Shown: positions 36,177 through 45,224 of the stretch, piece after piece
Layout of the letters: each line of letters starts with the position of its first letter
Numbering within the stretch: the stretch's first letter is position 1
DNA from: Microbacterium sulfonylureivorans
GTDB taxonomy: Bacteria > Actinomycetota > Actinomycetes > Actinomycetales > Microbacteriaceae
Length of the DNA stretch: 64,000 nucleotides
Reading direction: 5' to 3'
Assembly (NCBI RefSeq): GCF_003999995.1
Contig: NZ_RJAD01000001.1
Span: forward strand, 1,674,001-1,738,000
Notes under the pieces: generated by a model
What the model was told of the DNA's origin: nothing
The model's database searches: none
The model's input: the letters and a program-made list of their open reading frames with translations, nothing else
Program-made: the position numbers and the translations under genes

Positions 36177-36350
36177 GTGTGGCGCGTGGATCCAGTCGAA
36201 GAAGCCGCGCAGCCACGATGCCCTCGCTGCGGCATCGTGATGCGAGACATCGCCGGCGGGTGGATCTGCCCCGCCTGCAAGTACACGTCCTTCGCTCAGT
36301 TTGCGCAGCAGCCCCTCGATCCCGAGATGCCGAACATTCACGGCGGATAG
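36177..36350 (+). CDS. Small zinc-ribbon protein
   Basis: A 57-aa protein with two CPxC knuckles: CPRCG and, 16 residues on, CPACK, making a classic zinc ribbon (RCPRCGIVMRDIAGGWICPACKYTS spans it). GTG 36177 follows CCGGGGATA; GTG 36186 and ATG 36107 are alternatives. It is flanked by 14-bp direct repeats (36125-36138 and 36442-36455). Role unknown. Confidence 0.55.
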   Translation: MWRVDPVEEAAQPRCPRCGIVMRDIAGGWICPACKYTSFAQFAQQPLDPEMPNIHGG

Positions 36351-36523
36351 CGGCGAGCACCGTCGCCTTCTCCCACGTCTTGAACCCGGCCGCACCCACG
36401 CGAAGGTGGATTGAGACTGCGCCCAATCGGGTCACTCGTGAACTGAGTGATCAGTCACGCAGAGTCGGCGCCCATGGGCGCAGAGTGTGGGCCGGACGGG
36501 GGCGCTCGAGTCAGCCGTGCTGC

Positions 36524-37348
36524 TCAAGGGCCGTCCTGCGCGTGCTCCGCCCTGCGGTCTCGGCCTAGTGGAACCACTTGTGGAGTACCAGCGACCGGAT
36601 CGGGCACTACTAGGCAGCGTAGGCCGAATACCTCTTCGACCAGCTGGGCAGTGACAACTTGATCGGGGGTGCCCTCGGCGACGACCTGCCCGTCTTTCAT
36701 GGCGATCAGGTGAGTTCCGTAGCGGGCGGCATGGTTCAGATCGTGGAGGACGGCGACCAGGGTGTGGCCGACGCTGTGCAGGTCGGTGAGCAGTTCCATC
36801 AGTTCGATCTGATGGGTGATGTCGAGGAAGGTGGTCGGCTCGTCGAGCAGGAGGATGTCGGTGTGCTGCGCGAGTGCCATCGCGATCCACACCCGCTGTC
36901 GCTGCCCGCCCGACAGCTCGTCCATCAGGCGCCCGGACAGGTCGGCGACCGCTGTCTGGTGCATGGCCCGAGCCACAGCCTTCTCGTCCTCTTCGGTCCA
37001 CTGCCGGACGAACCCTTGGTGCGGATACCGGCCTCGAGCCACCAGGTCGGCCACGGTGATGCCGTCGGGGGCGATCGAGGTCTGTGGGAGCAGTCCGACT
37101 CGCCGCGCCACCTCCTTGGTCTTGTACGAGTTGATATCGGCACCGTCGAGGATGACCTGGCCGGCCGAGGGCTTCAGCAGCCGTGCCAGGCCACGCAGGA
37201 GGGTGGATTTTCCACACGCGTTCGGCCCCACGATCACGGTGAATGACTCATCTGGGATGGACACCGACAGACGCTCTGAGATGACGCGCTTGTCATAGCC
37301 GATCGTCGCGGAATCCACGTGGAGTCGTGAAGTAGTGCGGGTGTTCAT
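36524..37348 (-). CDS. Iron-siderophore ABC transporter ATP-binding protein (FecE/FepC type)
   Basis: A 274-aa ABC ATPase. Walker A GPNACGKST (about 41-49), Q-loop LPQTS, signature LSGGQRQRVW (about 145) and Walker B ILLLDEPTTFLD (about 165-176), with the FepC-type switch HDLNHAARYG. It powers import of ferric siderophores through the two adjacent permeases. Its start overlaps the upstream permease by 4 bp, making it the last gene of the cassette. Confidence 0.93.
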   Translation of the reverse strand: MNTRTTSRLHVDSATIGYDKRVISERLSVSIPDESFTVIVGPNACGKSTLLRGLARLLKPSAGQVILDGADINSYKTKEVARRVGLLPQTSIAPDGITVADLVARGRYPHQGFVRQWTEEDEKAVARAMHQTAVADLSGRLMDELSGGQRQRVWIAMALAQHTDILLLDEPTTFLDITHQIELMELLTDLHSVGHTLVAVLHDLNHAARYGTHLIAMKDGQVVAEGTPDQVVTAQLVEEVFGLRCLVVPDPVAGTPQVVPLGRDRRAEHAQDGP

Positions 37349-38454
37349 AGACGTCTCCGGGCTTCGATGTACAGCAGCCAGCCGAGGTAGCCGCCGCCGA
37401 GCATGACGGTGAGAATCCCTACGGGCAGGGGAGTGGGGACGATGTGCTGGGCGATGTAGTCCGCACCCAGGCAGAGGAGTGCGCCGACGAAAGCCGCGGG
37501 CGCGAGGGTGATCCCGGCGGTGCGTGCGAGGCGGCGTCCGATCTGCGGTGCCGCCAGGGAGATGAACGCGATCGGGCCTGACGTGGCGGTGACCGTGGCG
37601 GTCAGCGCGACCCCCACCACGATCAGTCCGAGACGAGTCGCAGACACGCGTACCCCTTGGGCGGCGGCTGTGTCGTCACCCAGTTCCAGCTGTCGCATCG
37701 CCCGGCTCATCATCATTGCCAGCAGCATGAGCACGGCGATGCAGGCGCCGCCGATGATGACCTGGTTCCAGGAGATGCCGTTGAGGGATCCAGCGCCCCA
37801 CGCGGCTGCGGCCATCGCCTGGTCCAGGTCGGCCTTGAGGATCAACCAGGTGTTGAGCGAGCCCAGCATTGCGGAGACCCCGATGCCGACGACGATCAAC
37901 CGGAACCCCTGCACGCCTCGCCGGTAGGAAAGCAGGTAGACGGCGACGGCGGTGACCATTCCTCCCAGCAACGCTCCGCAGACCAGCTGCCAGTATGCGC
38001 CGTTGACGAGCAGGATGACGATCAGTGCGCCCGTGAACGAGCCCTGGGAGAAGCCGATGATGCCGGGGTCGGCGAGCGGATTGCGCAACAGTGACTGGAA
38101 GACCGCCCCGCTCATGCCCAGCGCCGCACCGAATACGAGTGCCGCGGTCACCCGTGGCAGTCGCCACTCGACGACGATCTCGTTGACGAGCGCGGGCTCC
38201 CCGCCCGTGAGGGCGGAGATCACCTGCCCTGGTGTCAATGGATACGAGCCGGTCATCAGCGAGAGCACTACCAGGCACGCGATGGCGACTGCGAGCGCTG
38301 AGCAGACGATGAGCGATCGCCACTCGAACCGCACGGCGACTGGGCCTCGTCGCAGCACCAGTTCCCGACGCCCGAAGTCCACGGGTCCCGTCCCCGGCGG
38401 CTGAGTCGTCCGAGAGGAGAGGGTGTGCGGATCGTGGCCGCTGTGCGTGTTCAC
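37345..38454 (-). CDS. Iron-siderophore ABC transporter permease 2 (FecD type)
   Basis: A 369-aa FecCD-family permease with nine to ten membrane helices. Hydrophilic N-terminus 1-45, then the first helix about 47-70. The cytoplasmic coupling segment GDDTAAAQGVRVSATRLG (about 235) and GPIAFISLAAPQIGRRLARTAG (about 283-304) are family hallmarks. It pairs with permease 1 as a heterodimer. ATGA overlaps on both sides. Confidence 0.92.
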   Translation of the reverse strand: MNTHSGHDPHTLSSRTTQPPGTGPVDFGRRELVLRRGPVAVRFEWRSLIVCSALAVAIACLVVLSLMTGSYPLTPGQVISALTGGEPALVNEIVVEWRLPRVTAALVFGAALGMSGAVFQSLLRNPLADPGIIGFSQGSFTGALIVILLVNGAYWQLVCGALLGGMVTAVAVYLLSYRRGVQGFRLIVVGIGVSAMLGSLNTWLILKADLDQAMAAAAWGAGSLNGISWNQVIIGGACIAVLMLLAMMMSRAMRQLELGDDTAAAQGVRVSATRLGLIVVGVALTATVTATSGPIAFISLAAPQIGRRLARTAGITLAPAAFVGALLCLGADYIAQHIVPTPLPVGILTVMLGGGYLGWLLYIEARRRL

Positions 38455-39494
38455 AGACCACTCGCGTTCTTGCGCCGCACCAGCGCGATGAGCACGGGGG
38501 CGCCGACGAAGGCCGTGACGATGCCCACGGGAATCTCACCGGGCCGGATCACGACCCGCCCGAGGATGTCAGAGGCCAGCAGCAGGCTCGGGGCAAGCAG
38601 CACGCTGTAGGCGAAGATCCAGCGTTGGTGGGGTCCGACGATCCAGCGCGCGACATGCGGCACCATTAGGCCGACGAACGCAATAGGTCCGGCGATAGCG
38701 GTGGCACCACCGGCCAGCAGGGTGAGCGCGATCACCGCGAGCACGCGGGTGCGCAGTAGGCGGACTCCTTGGGTGACGGCGAGATCGTCACCCAGTGCCA
38801 TCGCGTTGAGCGAGCCCGAGACCGCGAAGGCGAGGACAAGGGCGATGACAAGGATCGGCAGGATCGGCCACACGACATCCAGAGGGCGCCCCGCGATCGA
38901 ACCGGCATTCCATGACCGCATCACGTCGAAGGCGTCCGGATTCGTGAGTTGCAGCGCTTCCCGCGCGCCTCCCAGGACCGCGCCGACGCAGAGTCCGGCG
39001 AGGACCATGAGGACCGGTGAGGACCCCTGCCGAGTCGACCCGAGGGCGAGCACCAGGAGCGTGACGATCAGCGCGCCCGCGAAGGCGAACCACATGTAGC
39101 CCTGGATGTCGCGAAAGCCGAGCACCCCCACCGCGACCGTCACCGCGAAGGAGGCGCCGGCGTTTACTCCGAGGAGGCCCGGATCGGCCAAGGGGTTGCG
39201 GGTGACCGCTTGGATCAGTGCGCCCGCCAGTCCGAGCGCGACGCCGACGACCAGACCTACGATCGTGCGCGGAATCCGGAAGTCCCGGATCGCGAATTGA
39301 TCGATGCCGGGTGCCGGGTTGAACAGTGCGTCCCAAACCACTGACGGTGCGATCGACGTCGATCCGATCAACACGCTCAGCACCAACAGGGCGGCCAGCA
39401 GGATCAGCGCGATGACCAGGCCGAGCAGATGACGACGCAGTCCGGGCACCTTCACGGTACCCGGACTGTCTTGCCGGCGAGCGGAGGTTGTCAC
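38451..39494 (-). CDS. Iron-siderophore ABC transporter permease 1 (FecC type)
   Basis: A 347-aa FecCD permease. Start GTG 39494 overlaps the stop of the binding-protein gene (GTGA), and no upstream in-frame sequence beyond it is credible. Hallmarks: NPLADPGLLGVNAGA (about 92), LGDDLAVTQGVRLLRTRV and GPIAFVGLMVPHVARWIVG. It forms the translocation channel with permease 2. Confidence 0.9.
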   Translation of the reverse strand: MTTSARRQDSPGTVKVPGLRRHLLGLVIALILLAALLVLSVLIGSTSIAPSVVWDALFNPAPGIDQFAIRDFRIPRTIVGLVVGVALGLAGALIQAVTRNPLADPGLLGVNAGASFAVTVAVGVLGFRDIQGYMWFAFAGALIVTLLVLALGSTRQGSSPVLMVLAGLCVGAVLGGAREALQLTNPDAFDVMRSWNAGSIAGRPLDVVWPILPILVIALVLAFAVSGSLNAMALGDDLAVTQGVRLLRTRVLAVIALTLLAGGATAIAGPIAFVGLMVPHVARWIVGPHQRWIFAYSVLLAPSLLLASDILGRVVIRPGEIPVGIVTAFVGAPVLIALVRRKNASGL

Positions 39495-40489
39495 TCCTGA
39501 GTCGGGAGGGACGCCAGTGCACTGTCGAGCGACTCGAGGTAGCGATTGACCTGCCCGTAGGAGTTGTTGCCGGGGCAGAACACGCCGAGGGCGTGACCAG
39601 AGGTCACTGCTGGTAGTGCCTTCCATGTGTTGGTCTCGACGACCGGGACGAAGGGCTCGGTCGGCTGGCCCTCGGCGTCGACGGGGTAGGTGATCACGTC
39701 GTACTCGGTCAGCTCGCTGAGCTGCTCGAACGGCCGGGCGGTCCAAGCCAACGGGTCCTCGCCTTCGGCCGCTTCGGGAAGATTCAGGCCGACGTCGTCC
39801 CTGGCGATCTCGGAGCAGCCGATGTCGGCGATGGCGAAGGTTCCCGGATCGGACGAGTCCCAGCGGATGATGTCGACGAAGGACGTGTCGGCGATGATCT
39901 CGCCGTAGCTCTCCTGGATCCTGGCGAGGAGCTCCTCGAACTCTGCCTTCTGCTCGGTGAGCGCATCCGTGGTGTTGGCGGCGTCTGCGACTCCGTCCGC
40001 GAGGGCCTTCCATTCCTTGTCGAGGCCGTAGAACACGGTCGGGGCGATCGCCTCGAGCTGCTCCTCGAGCAGTTCGAACTCCTCGTCGGGAATCTGAACC
40101 AGGATGAGATCCGGCTTCAGGCTGGCGAGCTGCTCCATGTCGACCTCGTCGGCGCTGGAGGCGAGAAGCGTCGCCGCCGCATACGTCGCCTGCTGGTCCT
40201 CGGGCAGCAGGCCGACGACGGACTCCGACTCCGCGGTGGCGCCGACGGGCGTTCCGCCGAGGTCGATGAACGCCAGGGTCGTGTTGCCGATCGTGGCTAC
40301 GCGCTGCGGGTCTGTGGGGATCTCGGTCGTGCCGTTGTCCGCCGTGATGCTGCGGGTGTTGCCGGTCGTCTCGCTCCCAGCTCCGCCGGTGCCGTCGCCG
40401 CTACTGGCGCAGGCCGTGAGGGCGAGCGCCGCGCTCAGGACTACGGCTGCGAGGCCCGCGCCGCGGCGCGTCAGGGGTGTCATGGTCAT
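39491..40489 (-). CDS. Iron-siderophore substrate-binding lipoprotein
   Basis: A 332-aa type III periplasmic-binding protein. The signal peptide ends in lipobox LTAC (Cys about 26), followed by a Gly/Ser/Thr linker. RVATIGNTTLAFIDLGGTPVG (about 63) and LKPDLILVQIPDEE (about 123) are the two lobes of the BtuF/FhuD fold. EWKALADGVADAANTTD starts the connecting helix. It captures ferric siderophore at the cell surface and delivers it to the FecCD-type permeases. It lies just downstream of the reductase fusion gene in the same direction. Confidence 0.92.
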   Translation of the reverse strand: MTMTPLTRRGAGLAAVVLSAALALTACASSGDGTGGAGSETTGNTRSITADNGTTEIPTDPQRVATIGNTTLAFIDLGGTPVGATAESESVVGLLPEDQQATYAAATLLASSADEVDMEQLASLKPDLILVQIPDEEFELLEEQLEAIAPTVFYGLDKEWKALADGVADAANTTDALTEQKAEFEELLARIQESYGEIIADTSFVDIIRWDSSDPGTFAIADIGCSEIARDDVGLNLPEAAEGEDPLAWTARPFEQLSELTEYDVITYPVDAEGQPTEPFVPVVETNTWKALPAVTSGHALGVFCPGNNSYGQVNRYLESLDSALASLPTQE

Positions 40490-40531
40490 TGCTGTGTTGT
40501 TCCTTGTCTTTGTCTTTGTCTTCGACGGGGG

Positions 40532-42397
40532 TCAGTGGGTGTCGGCGGGTATGAGGTCGTGAACGGTCGTGCCCCAGCCGACCGTGTGCGTAGCGCTGCG
40601 AACGAGTCCGGCTTGGGAGATGACATCGTCGAGCTCGGCGGCGGTGCGGAGGCCCGAGCCGTGCACGGTGAGCGCAAGCAGGTCTGCTTCGCCGTCGTGT
40701 TCGTCGAGGTCGTCGGTATCGAAGAGGTCTTCAACGAGCAGCACCCGGCCCGCGGGGGCAAGGTTCTCGGCTGCTCGGCGAAGGGCATGGGCGGCATCGG
40801 CATCCGGAAGGGTCTTGAATGCACGGATGACGAACACCGCGTCTGCCGCCGGGCTGGGTTCGAAGACGGACTGCTCGACCACGGTGACCCGCGCGCGCTG
40901 CTGCTCGTCGGGGATGGTGTCGGGAAGGTCCCGGCGCAACCAGTCGGCCTGGGCGGGCAACGCGCAGATCGTCACCTTCAGGTCAGGGTGAGCGGCGACG
41001 AACTCGCGCGCCTGGGCACCGGCACCGCCCGAGTGGATCACGAGGTGCCCGACGCCGGTGAGGATGTCGGAGGTCGCAATGGGCTCGGCCAGCGTGACCT
41101 GGAAGTTCGCCAGACGCTCCAGGTAGCGATTCTCGTAGTCCTGTTCCGCGCGGACCACGGCAAAGGTCTGCCCGGTGACCGAGGCATAGGACGACCGTCC
41201 CGTGCGGATCGACTCGGTTAGCCCGTGGATGCCGAGTACCTCGCGACCAGCAACACCGGCGGGATGCAGGAAGTCGATCATGAACTCGACGGTGAGGACG
41301 TCACCCACGGTGGTTAGGTCGTAGTGGCCGGGTTCGGTCGCGGTCAGGAGATCGAGGGTGACCAGGTAGCGCAGCAGTTTGGCGAGTGCCCGCTCATCGG
41401 CATCCGTGCGGACGGCGAGATCCTTCACCTCGGTGACGCCGCGGGAGATCAGCTCGGGAATGCCCAGCTCGACTGCGGTCCGGATCGCCACCGGGGCGAT
41501 CAACTCCGTCAAGTCGTGGACCTTCTCCATCGGGGTTCTCGTCTTCGCGGGGTCGGGCACCGCTCCGTCGGTCTCCAGCGCGATGACTTCGCCACGACGC
41601 CAGTACCCGATGAACTCGATGTCCTCCTTCGGGACCTCCCTGTCTTCGACCAGATGGCGCCGGATGTTGCGCACGGTCGCCTGTTCGCCGGCAACCCACG
41701 CGAACGGTCTGCCGTCCCACCAGTCGCACGTGCTGACTGCATCCCGCAGCAGAGCGGTGGTGCCGGCCTCGGCGCCCTCGCGGGAGAGCCAGGTGACCTG
41801 CACGCCGGGCAGTTCCCGGAGAGGTTGACGGTTTTCCGACTCGGCGATCTCGATGAACACCTGCGCCCGGGTGCCGCCCGGCAGCGCCCGGAGCAGGCGG
41901 TCGATCGCGGGGATCGTCGTGTCGTCTCCGGCGACGAGTAGCCAGTCCGCATCCTGCGGGAGCGCCCGTGACGAACTCGGGCCGAAGAAGTGGATGCGGT
42001 CGCCGACCTTGGCCCGGTAGGCCCACGTCGTTCCGACGCCGATGCCGTGCTTGACGAAGTCGATGTCCAGTTCGCCGGTTGCGGGATCCCACCGCCGCAC
42101 GGTGTAGATCCGCGACAGGGGCCGCGGGTCTCTGGGAAGATCCAGCCCCATCTCCTTCTGCACCGGCAGCACCGGCTCGGTCTGGCCCGGATACGGGAAG
42201 ACCAAGCGGATGTCGTCGTCGAAGCCGTTCGACTCGAACGCTGGCTGAGCGAAGCCGTTCGACGATGTGAACGCGCCCAGCTGCTCACCGGCGAACGTGA
42301 TCCGCCGCATCCCCGGTGTCAGATCCACCAGTCTGACGACCGCCACTTCCCGGAGAGCCAGGGGATGCACGGCCGTCCGGCGCGAGGTTTTCGGCAT
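40532..42397 (-). CDS. Siderophore-interacting reductase fused to a methyltransferase-like domain
   Basis: A 621-aa two-domain protein. Residues 1-275 are a siderophore-interacting FAD reductase (ViuB/SIP): PLALREVAVVRLVDLTPGMRRITF, RIYTVRRWDPATGELDIDFV, WLLVAGDDTTIPAIDRLL and FIGYWRRGE. Residues about 285-621 are a plant-type O-methyltransferase: dimerisation helices TELIAPVAIRTAVELGIPELI, then a Rossmann domain whose SAM loop is IHSGGAGA instead of DxGxGxG, and VLLVEDLFDTDD. The reductase would free iron from imported siderophore. The methyltransferase half may be degenerate or act on the ligand. ATG 42397; the frame open to 42553 is unsupported. Confidence 0.85.
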   Translation of the reverse strand: MPKTSRRTAVHPLALREVAVVRLVDLTPGMRRITFAGEQLGAFTSSNGFAQPAFESNGFDDDIRLVFPYPGQTEPVLPVQKEMGLDLPRDPRPLSRIYTVRRWDPATGELDIDFVKHGIGVGTTWAYRAKVGDRIHFFGPSSSRALPQDADWLLVAGDDTTIPAIDRLLRALPGGTRAQVFIEIAESENRQPLRELPGVQVTWLSREGAEAGTTALLRDAVSTCDWWDGRPFAWVAGEQATVRNIRRHLVEDREVPKEDIEFIGYWRRGEVIALETDGAVPDPAKTRTPMEKVHDLTELIAPVAIRTAVELGIPELISRGVTEVKDLAVRTDADERALAKLLRYLVTLDLLTATEPGHYDLTTVGDVLTVEFMIDFLHPAGVAGREVLGIHGLTESIRTGRSSYASVTGQTFAVVRAEQDYENRYLERLANFQVTLAEPIATSDILTGVGHLVIHSGGAGAQAREFVAAHPDLKVTICALPAQADWLRRDLPDTIPDEQQRARVTVVEQSVFEPSPAADAVFVIRAFKTLPDADAAHALRRAAENLAPAGRVLLVEDLFDTDDLDEHDGEADLLALTVHGSGLRTAAELDDVISQAGLVRSATHTVGWGTTVHDLIPADTH

Positions 42398-42471
42398 GCT
42401 GGTGACAGTCCCTTTCGGACGGGTTCGGGTGACGAGGCCGCGCGCCACCGTCGGCAGGACCGCTCTCCAGG

Positions 42472-42490
42472 TTAGGTAACCCTCACCTAC
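42472..42490. promoter_or_regulatory. DtxR/IdeR-type iron box
   Basis: The 19-mer starting TTAGGTAAC at 42472 and ending CACCTAC at 42490 agrees with the DtxR/IdeR consensus TTAGGTTAGSCTAACCTAA at about 15 of 19 positions. It sits between the divergent AraC and reductase-fusion genes, so iron-dependent repression by the host DtxR/IdeR homologue is likely. Confidence 0.65.
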
Positions 42491-42530
42491 AATTGGGTGC
42501 GCCGCTCGCCATTTAGTTAGGACGTGTGCC

Positions 42531-44120
42531 GTGGATCTTCCGCCGCTCAGCACCAGCGGACCACCACCGATTCCTCGAGTGCAGGCCAGCGGACTCTGGG
42601 ATCAGAGCGAGAATCTGCTGCTCTGGGTCCGGAGGGGAGCGGCAAGCGTCTGTATCGAGGACGATCCGGAGATCCACCTCCGCGAAGGTGAGGGTGTCTG
42701 GATTCCGATGAGTGCCGGAAACCGTTGGCTGGTCACCACGGAGCCGGGCACGGTTGCCTTCCCGCTGTTGACATCTCCGCGGGTTGCGGCCGAATACTTG
42801 TCGGAGCCTCGCGCATTCGCAATTCCGGACGGCTGGCAGGACTGGCTGATCCAGAACTTCAACCTCATGATCACCCCGCTGGCGAGCCACGGGCACTCCC
42901 ACGATGCACTCGCCCAGCTCCTCGGTCGCCACGGGTCGCGCCCACCGGATCAAGCTGGGGCCGCCGACACCGAGCTGCGGACGACCGATCGGCCGATCAT
43001 GCCCAGAGCCAACGGGGCCCGGGACGTTGCCGAAGAGTTGCTGCGGAATCCTGCTCTCGACCTGACCATCCCTCAATGGGCGACGCGAGTGCTGTCCAGT
43101 CCGCGCACCTTGTTGCGCGACTTCCGCGCAGACACCGGCCTCACGTTTGAGCAGTGGCGGCTGAGCTGCCGCCTGCACTCCGGTGTCGAATACCTTGCAG
43201 CCGGCTACGGTGTCGCCGCAGTGGCGGCGCGAGTGGGATTCGCCACTCACAACGGCTTCACGCGCGCGTTCAGGCAGCAGTTCGGACTCACCCCTCACGA
43301 GTTCAGTCGCGAACTCTCCGCGCGGCGGGGCGCGAGCGGGTTGGCGTTACGGGCGACCGCGGCGCGCCAGGCGGATCAGCTGGTGCGCATGATGCGCGCG
43401 ACGGACGCTCCCGCAGTCCCTGACAAATTGCCCGCCGCCCGCACACCTGCGCACACCAACAGCGTCCACGTGCTCATCTGGACATACCGCGGGAGCGGAT
43501 ACCTCGACATCGGCGATCGCCGATACGAACAGGAACGAGGCGTCGCGACCTGGATCCCCGCCGGTTTGGAGCACATCACGGGTGCTCGCGAGAACTCCCT
43601 CTCTCTGCCCCTCGGGAACGCCGCCACAGGTGACCTGCGGTTGAGCGAGCCTTTGCAGGCTCAGTTCTCTCCCACCTGGGACGACTACCTGCTGTTCTGC
43701 TCGGTCAGCGCCCGCACCCCGATCCGTCCGGACGAGTACATGCCCAGTCACATCCTCGACCTGTTCGCGGAACAGGTCGCCCTTCAGCGAGCGCTCTCGG
43801 TGCCCATGCCCACCGACCCCCGGGCGCGGGGTGTGGCCATGGACTACTTGCGCAGCGTCGGTACCTCCGGGGGGCTATGGGTCGACGCGCCGGCCGATAT
43901 CCGCCGGGCCTTTCGCGAACAGACCGGAATGACCTTCGCGCGCTGGTGCTACGCCGCCCGCATGCAGATCGCCCGCGATCTGATCGCCGGGGGTGCAAAG
44001 CCCAGCGCCGTTGCCCGCCGCGTCGGCTATGCCCACCTCCCGACCTTCAGCGCCGCCTTCACTAGGTTCCACGGCCTCTCGCCGCGAGAGTACCGGGAGC
44101 GCGAGGCCGGGACACCCTGA
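42531..44120 (+). CDS. Tandem-duplicated AraC-family regulator
   Basis: A 529-aa protein made of two AraC units in a row. Unit 1: cupin-like sensor about 15-85 (EIHLREGEGVWIPMSAGNRW) and an AraC HTH about 165-265 (EYLAAGYGVAAVAARVGFATHNGFTRAFRQQFG). Unit 2: cupin about 315-365 (YEQERGVATWIPAGLEHI) and HTH about 425-525 (VARRVGYAHLPTFSAAFTRFHGLSPREY). The first helix pair of the second HTH is shortened. It probably activates the divergent siderophore cassette when ligand is present. GTG 42531 lacks a good RBS, so a weak start or leaderless transcript is possible. Confidence 0.85.
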   Translation: MDLPPLSTSGPPPIPRVQASGLWDQSENLLLWVRRGAASVCIEDDPEIHLREGEGVWIPMSAGNRWLVTTEPGTVAFPLLTSPRVAAEYLSEPRAFAIPDGWQDWLIQNFNLMITPLASHGHSHDALAQLLGRHGSRPPDQAGAADTELRTTDRPIMPRANGARDVAEELLRNPALDLTIPQWATRVLSSPRTLLRDFRADTGLTFEQWRLSCRLHSGVEYLAAGYGVAAVAARVGFATHNGFTRAFRQQFGLTPHEFSRELSARRGASGLALRATAARQADQLVRMMRATDAPAVPDKLPAARTPAHTNSVHVLIWTYRGSGYLDIGDRRYEQERGVATWIPAGLEHITGARENSLSLPLGNAATGDLRLSEPLQAQFSPTWDDYLLFCSVSARTPIRPDEYMPSHILDLFAEQVALQRALSVPMPTDPRARGVAMDYLRSVGTSGGLWVDAPADIRRAFREQTGMTFARWCYAARMQIARDLIAGGAKPSAVARRVGYAHLPTFSAAFTRFHGLSPREYREREAGTP

Positions 44121-44234
44121 ACCCGCGCCAACTAGGCGGTAAGTGGTCTGCCGATGATTCGAAAGATCGTGACGACACGTCCGACGGTGAGCCCTGGACG
44201 TCGTACCCGTACGATATGAAGTCTGTAGCGGCTC

Positions 44235-45224
44235 GTGGCGGAAGGCGGCGGTGGCATGGCTGGGCTCGGGGAGCACGTCAAGGCGATGGTGCGCAGCCAC
44301 GCCTCGGGTGACGATGCTGCCTTCTACTCGGTCGCCCTTCAGGTTGCTGCGCGCGAGGCGAGAAGCGGACATCACGTCGTCGCTGAGGACATCAAGAAGG
44401 CTGTCGATGCGTCGAGGAAGACTAGTCCGCGACCGAATCTCACTCGTCTACCCAAGCAGCGAGCGGAGGTTGACGATGTCGTCGAAGAAACACATCCGCG
44501 CCTCGCCCTCCGCGATCTCGTAGTTCGCCCTGACCTGCTTGAGCAACTTCAGCATGTGATTGCGGAGCAGCGACAGCGCGAGGTGCTCTTGCGGCATGGA
44601 TTCGCGCCCGCGCATCGCCTCCTGCTTGAAGGGCCTCCTGGCACGGGCAAGACGATGACAGCGTCAGTGCTTTCGTCGGAGCTCGAGATTCCGATGTTCA
44701 CCGTGAGACTCGACGGTCTCCTCAGCAAGTACATGGGGGAGACAGCAAGCAAACTACGGTCAGTCTTCGACCTTGTCGCGGAGCGCCGGGGCGTTTACTT
44801 GTTCGACGAGTTCGATGCTCTCGGTGCCGATCGCGCTGGAAATGATGTTGGGGAAGCTCGCCGCATCCTCAACTCTTTCCTCGTCTTCCTGGAGACATCA
44901 AGCCCGGAGTCGATCGTGATAGCGGCTACGAACCACCGAACGATCCTCGATCCAGCGCTCTTTCGCCGGTTCGACACGGTGCTGACCTACGAGCTACCCG
45001 ATGCTCGTCAGACCATCGCCATTCTGCGCACAAGACTTGGCTCTCTAGCGCGATCGACGAGTCTCGCGAAGCTTGGTTCGCTCACCGAGGGGCTCAGTCA
45101 TGCCGACCTGGTTCGCGCTGCTGAAGCGGCGGCTAAGGTTGCGCTCATGAGGGGCGATAGCGTCGTATCGCGCGTCGACCTCGAGTATGCGCTCACCAAG
45201 CGTCGGCGGGCGAGTATTGGTTGA
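44235..45224 (+). CDS. ietA: AAA+ ATPase of an IetAS-type defence pair
   Basis: A 329-aa protein. The N-terminal helical region (1-115) precedes one AAA domain: Walker A EGPPGTGKT (about 131-139), Walker B VYLFDEFDALG (about 188-198), sensor IVIAATNHRTILD, arginine-finger region ALFRRFD, and a C-terminal lid. An ATPase of this form directly upstream of a subtilase is the IetA/IetS arrangement, described first for plasmid incompatibility in Agrobacterium and later as an anti-phage system. Base composition is clearly less GC-rich than its neighbours. It overlaps or abuts the protease gene. Confidence 0.8.
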   Translation: MAEGGGGMAGLGEHVKAMVRSHASGDDAAFYSVALQVAAREARSGHHVVAEDIKKAVDASRKTSPRPNLTRLPKQRAEVDDVVEETHPRLALRDLVVRPDLLEQLQHVIAEQRQREVLLRHGFAPAHRLLLEGPPGTGKTMTASVLSSELEIPMFTVRLDGLLSKYMGETASKLRSVFDLVAERRGVYLFDEFDALGADRAGNDVGEARRILNSFLVFLETSSPESIVIAATNHRTILDPALFRRFDTVLTYELPDARQTIAILRTRLGSLARSTSLAKLGSLTEGLSHADLVRAAEAAAKVALMRGDSVVSRVDLEYALTKRRRASIG

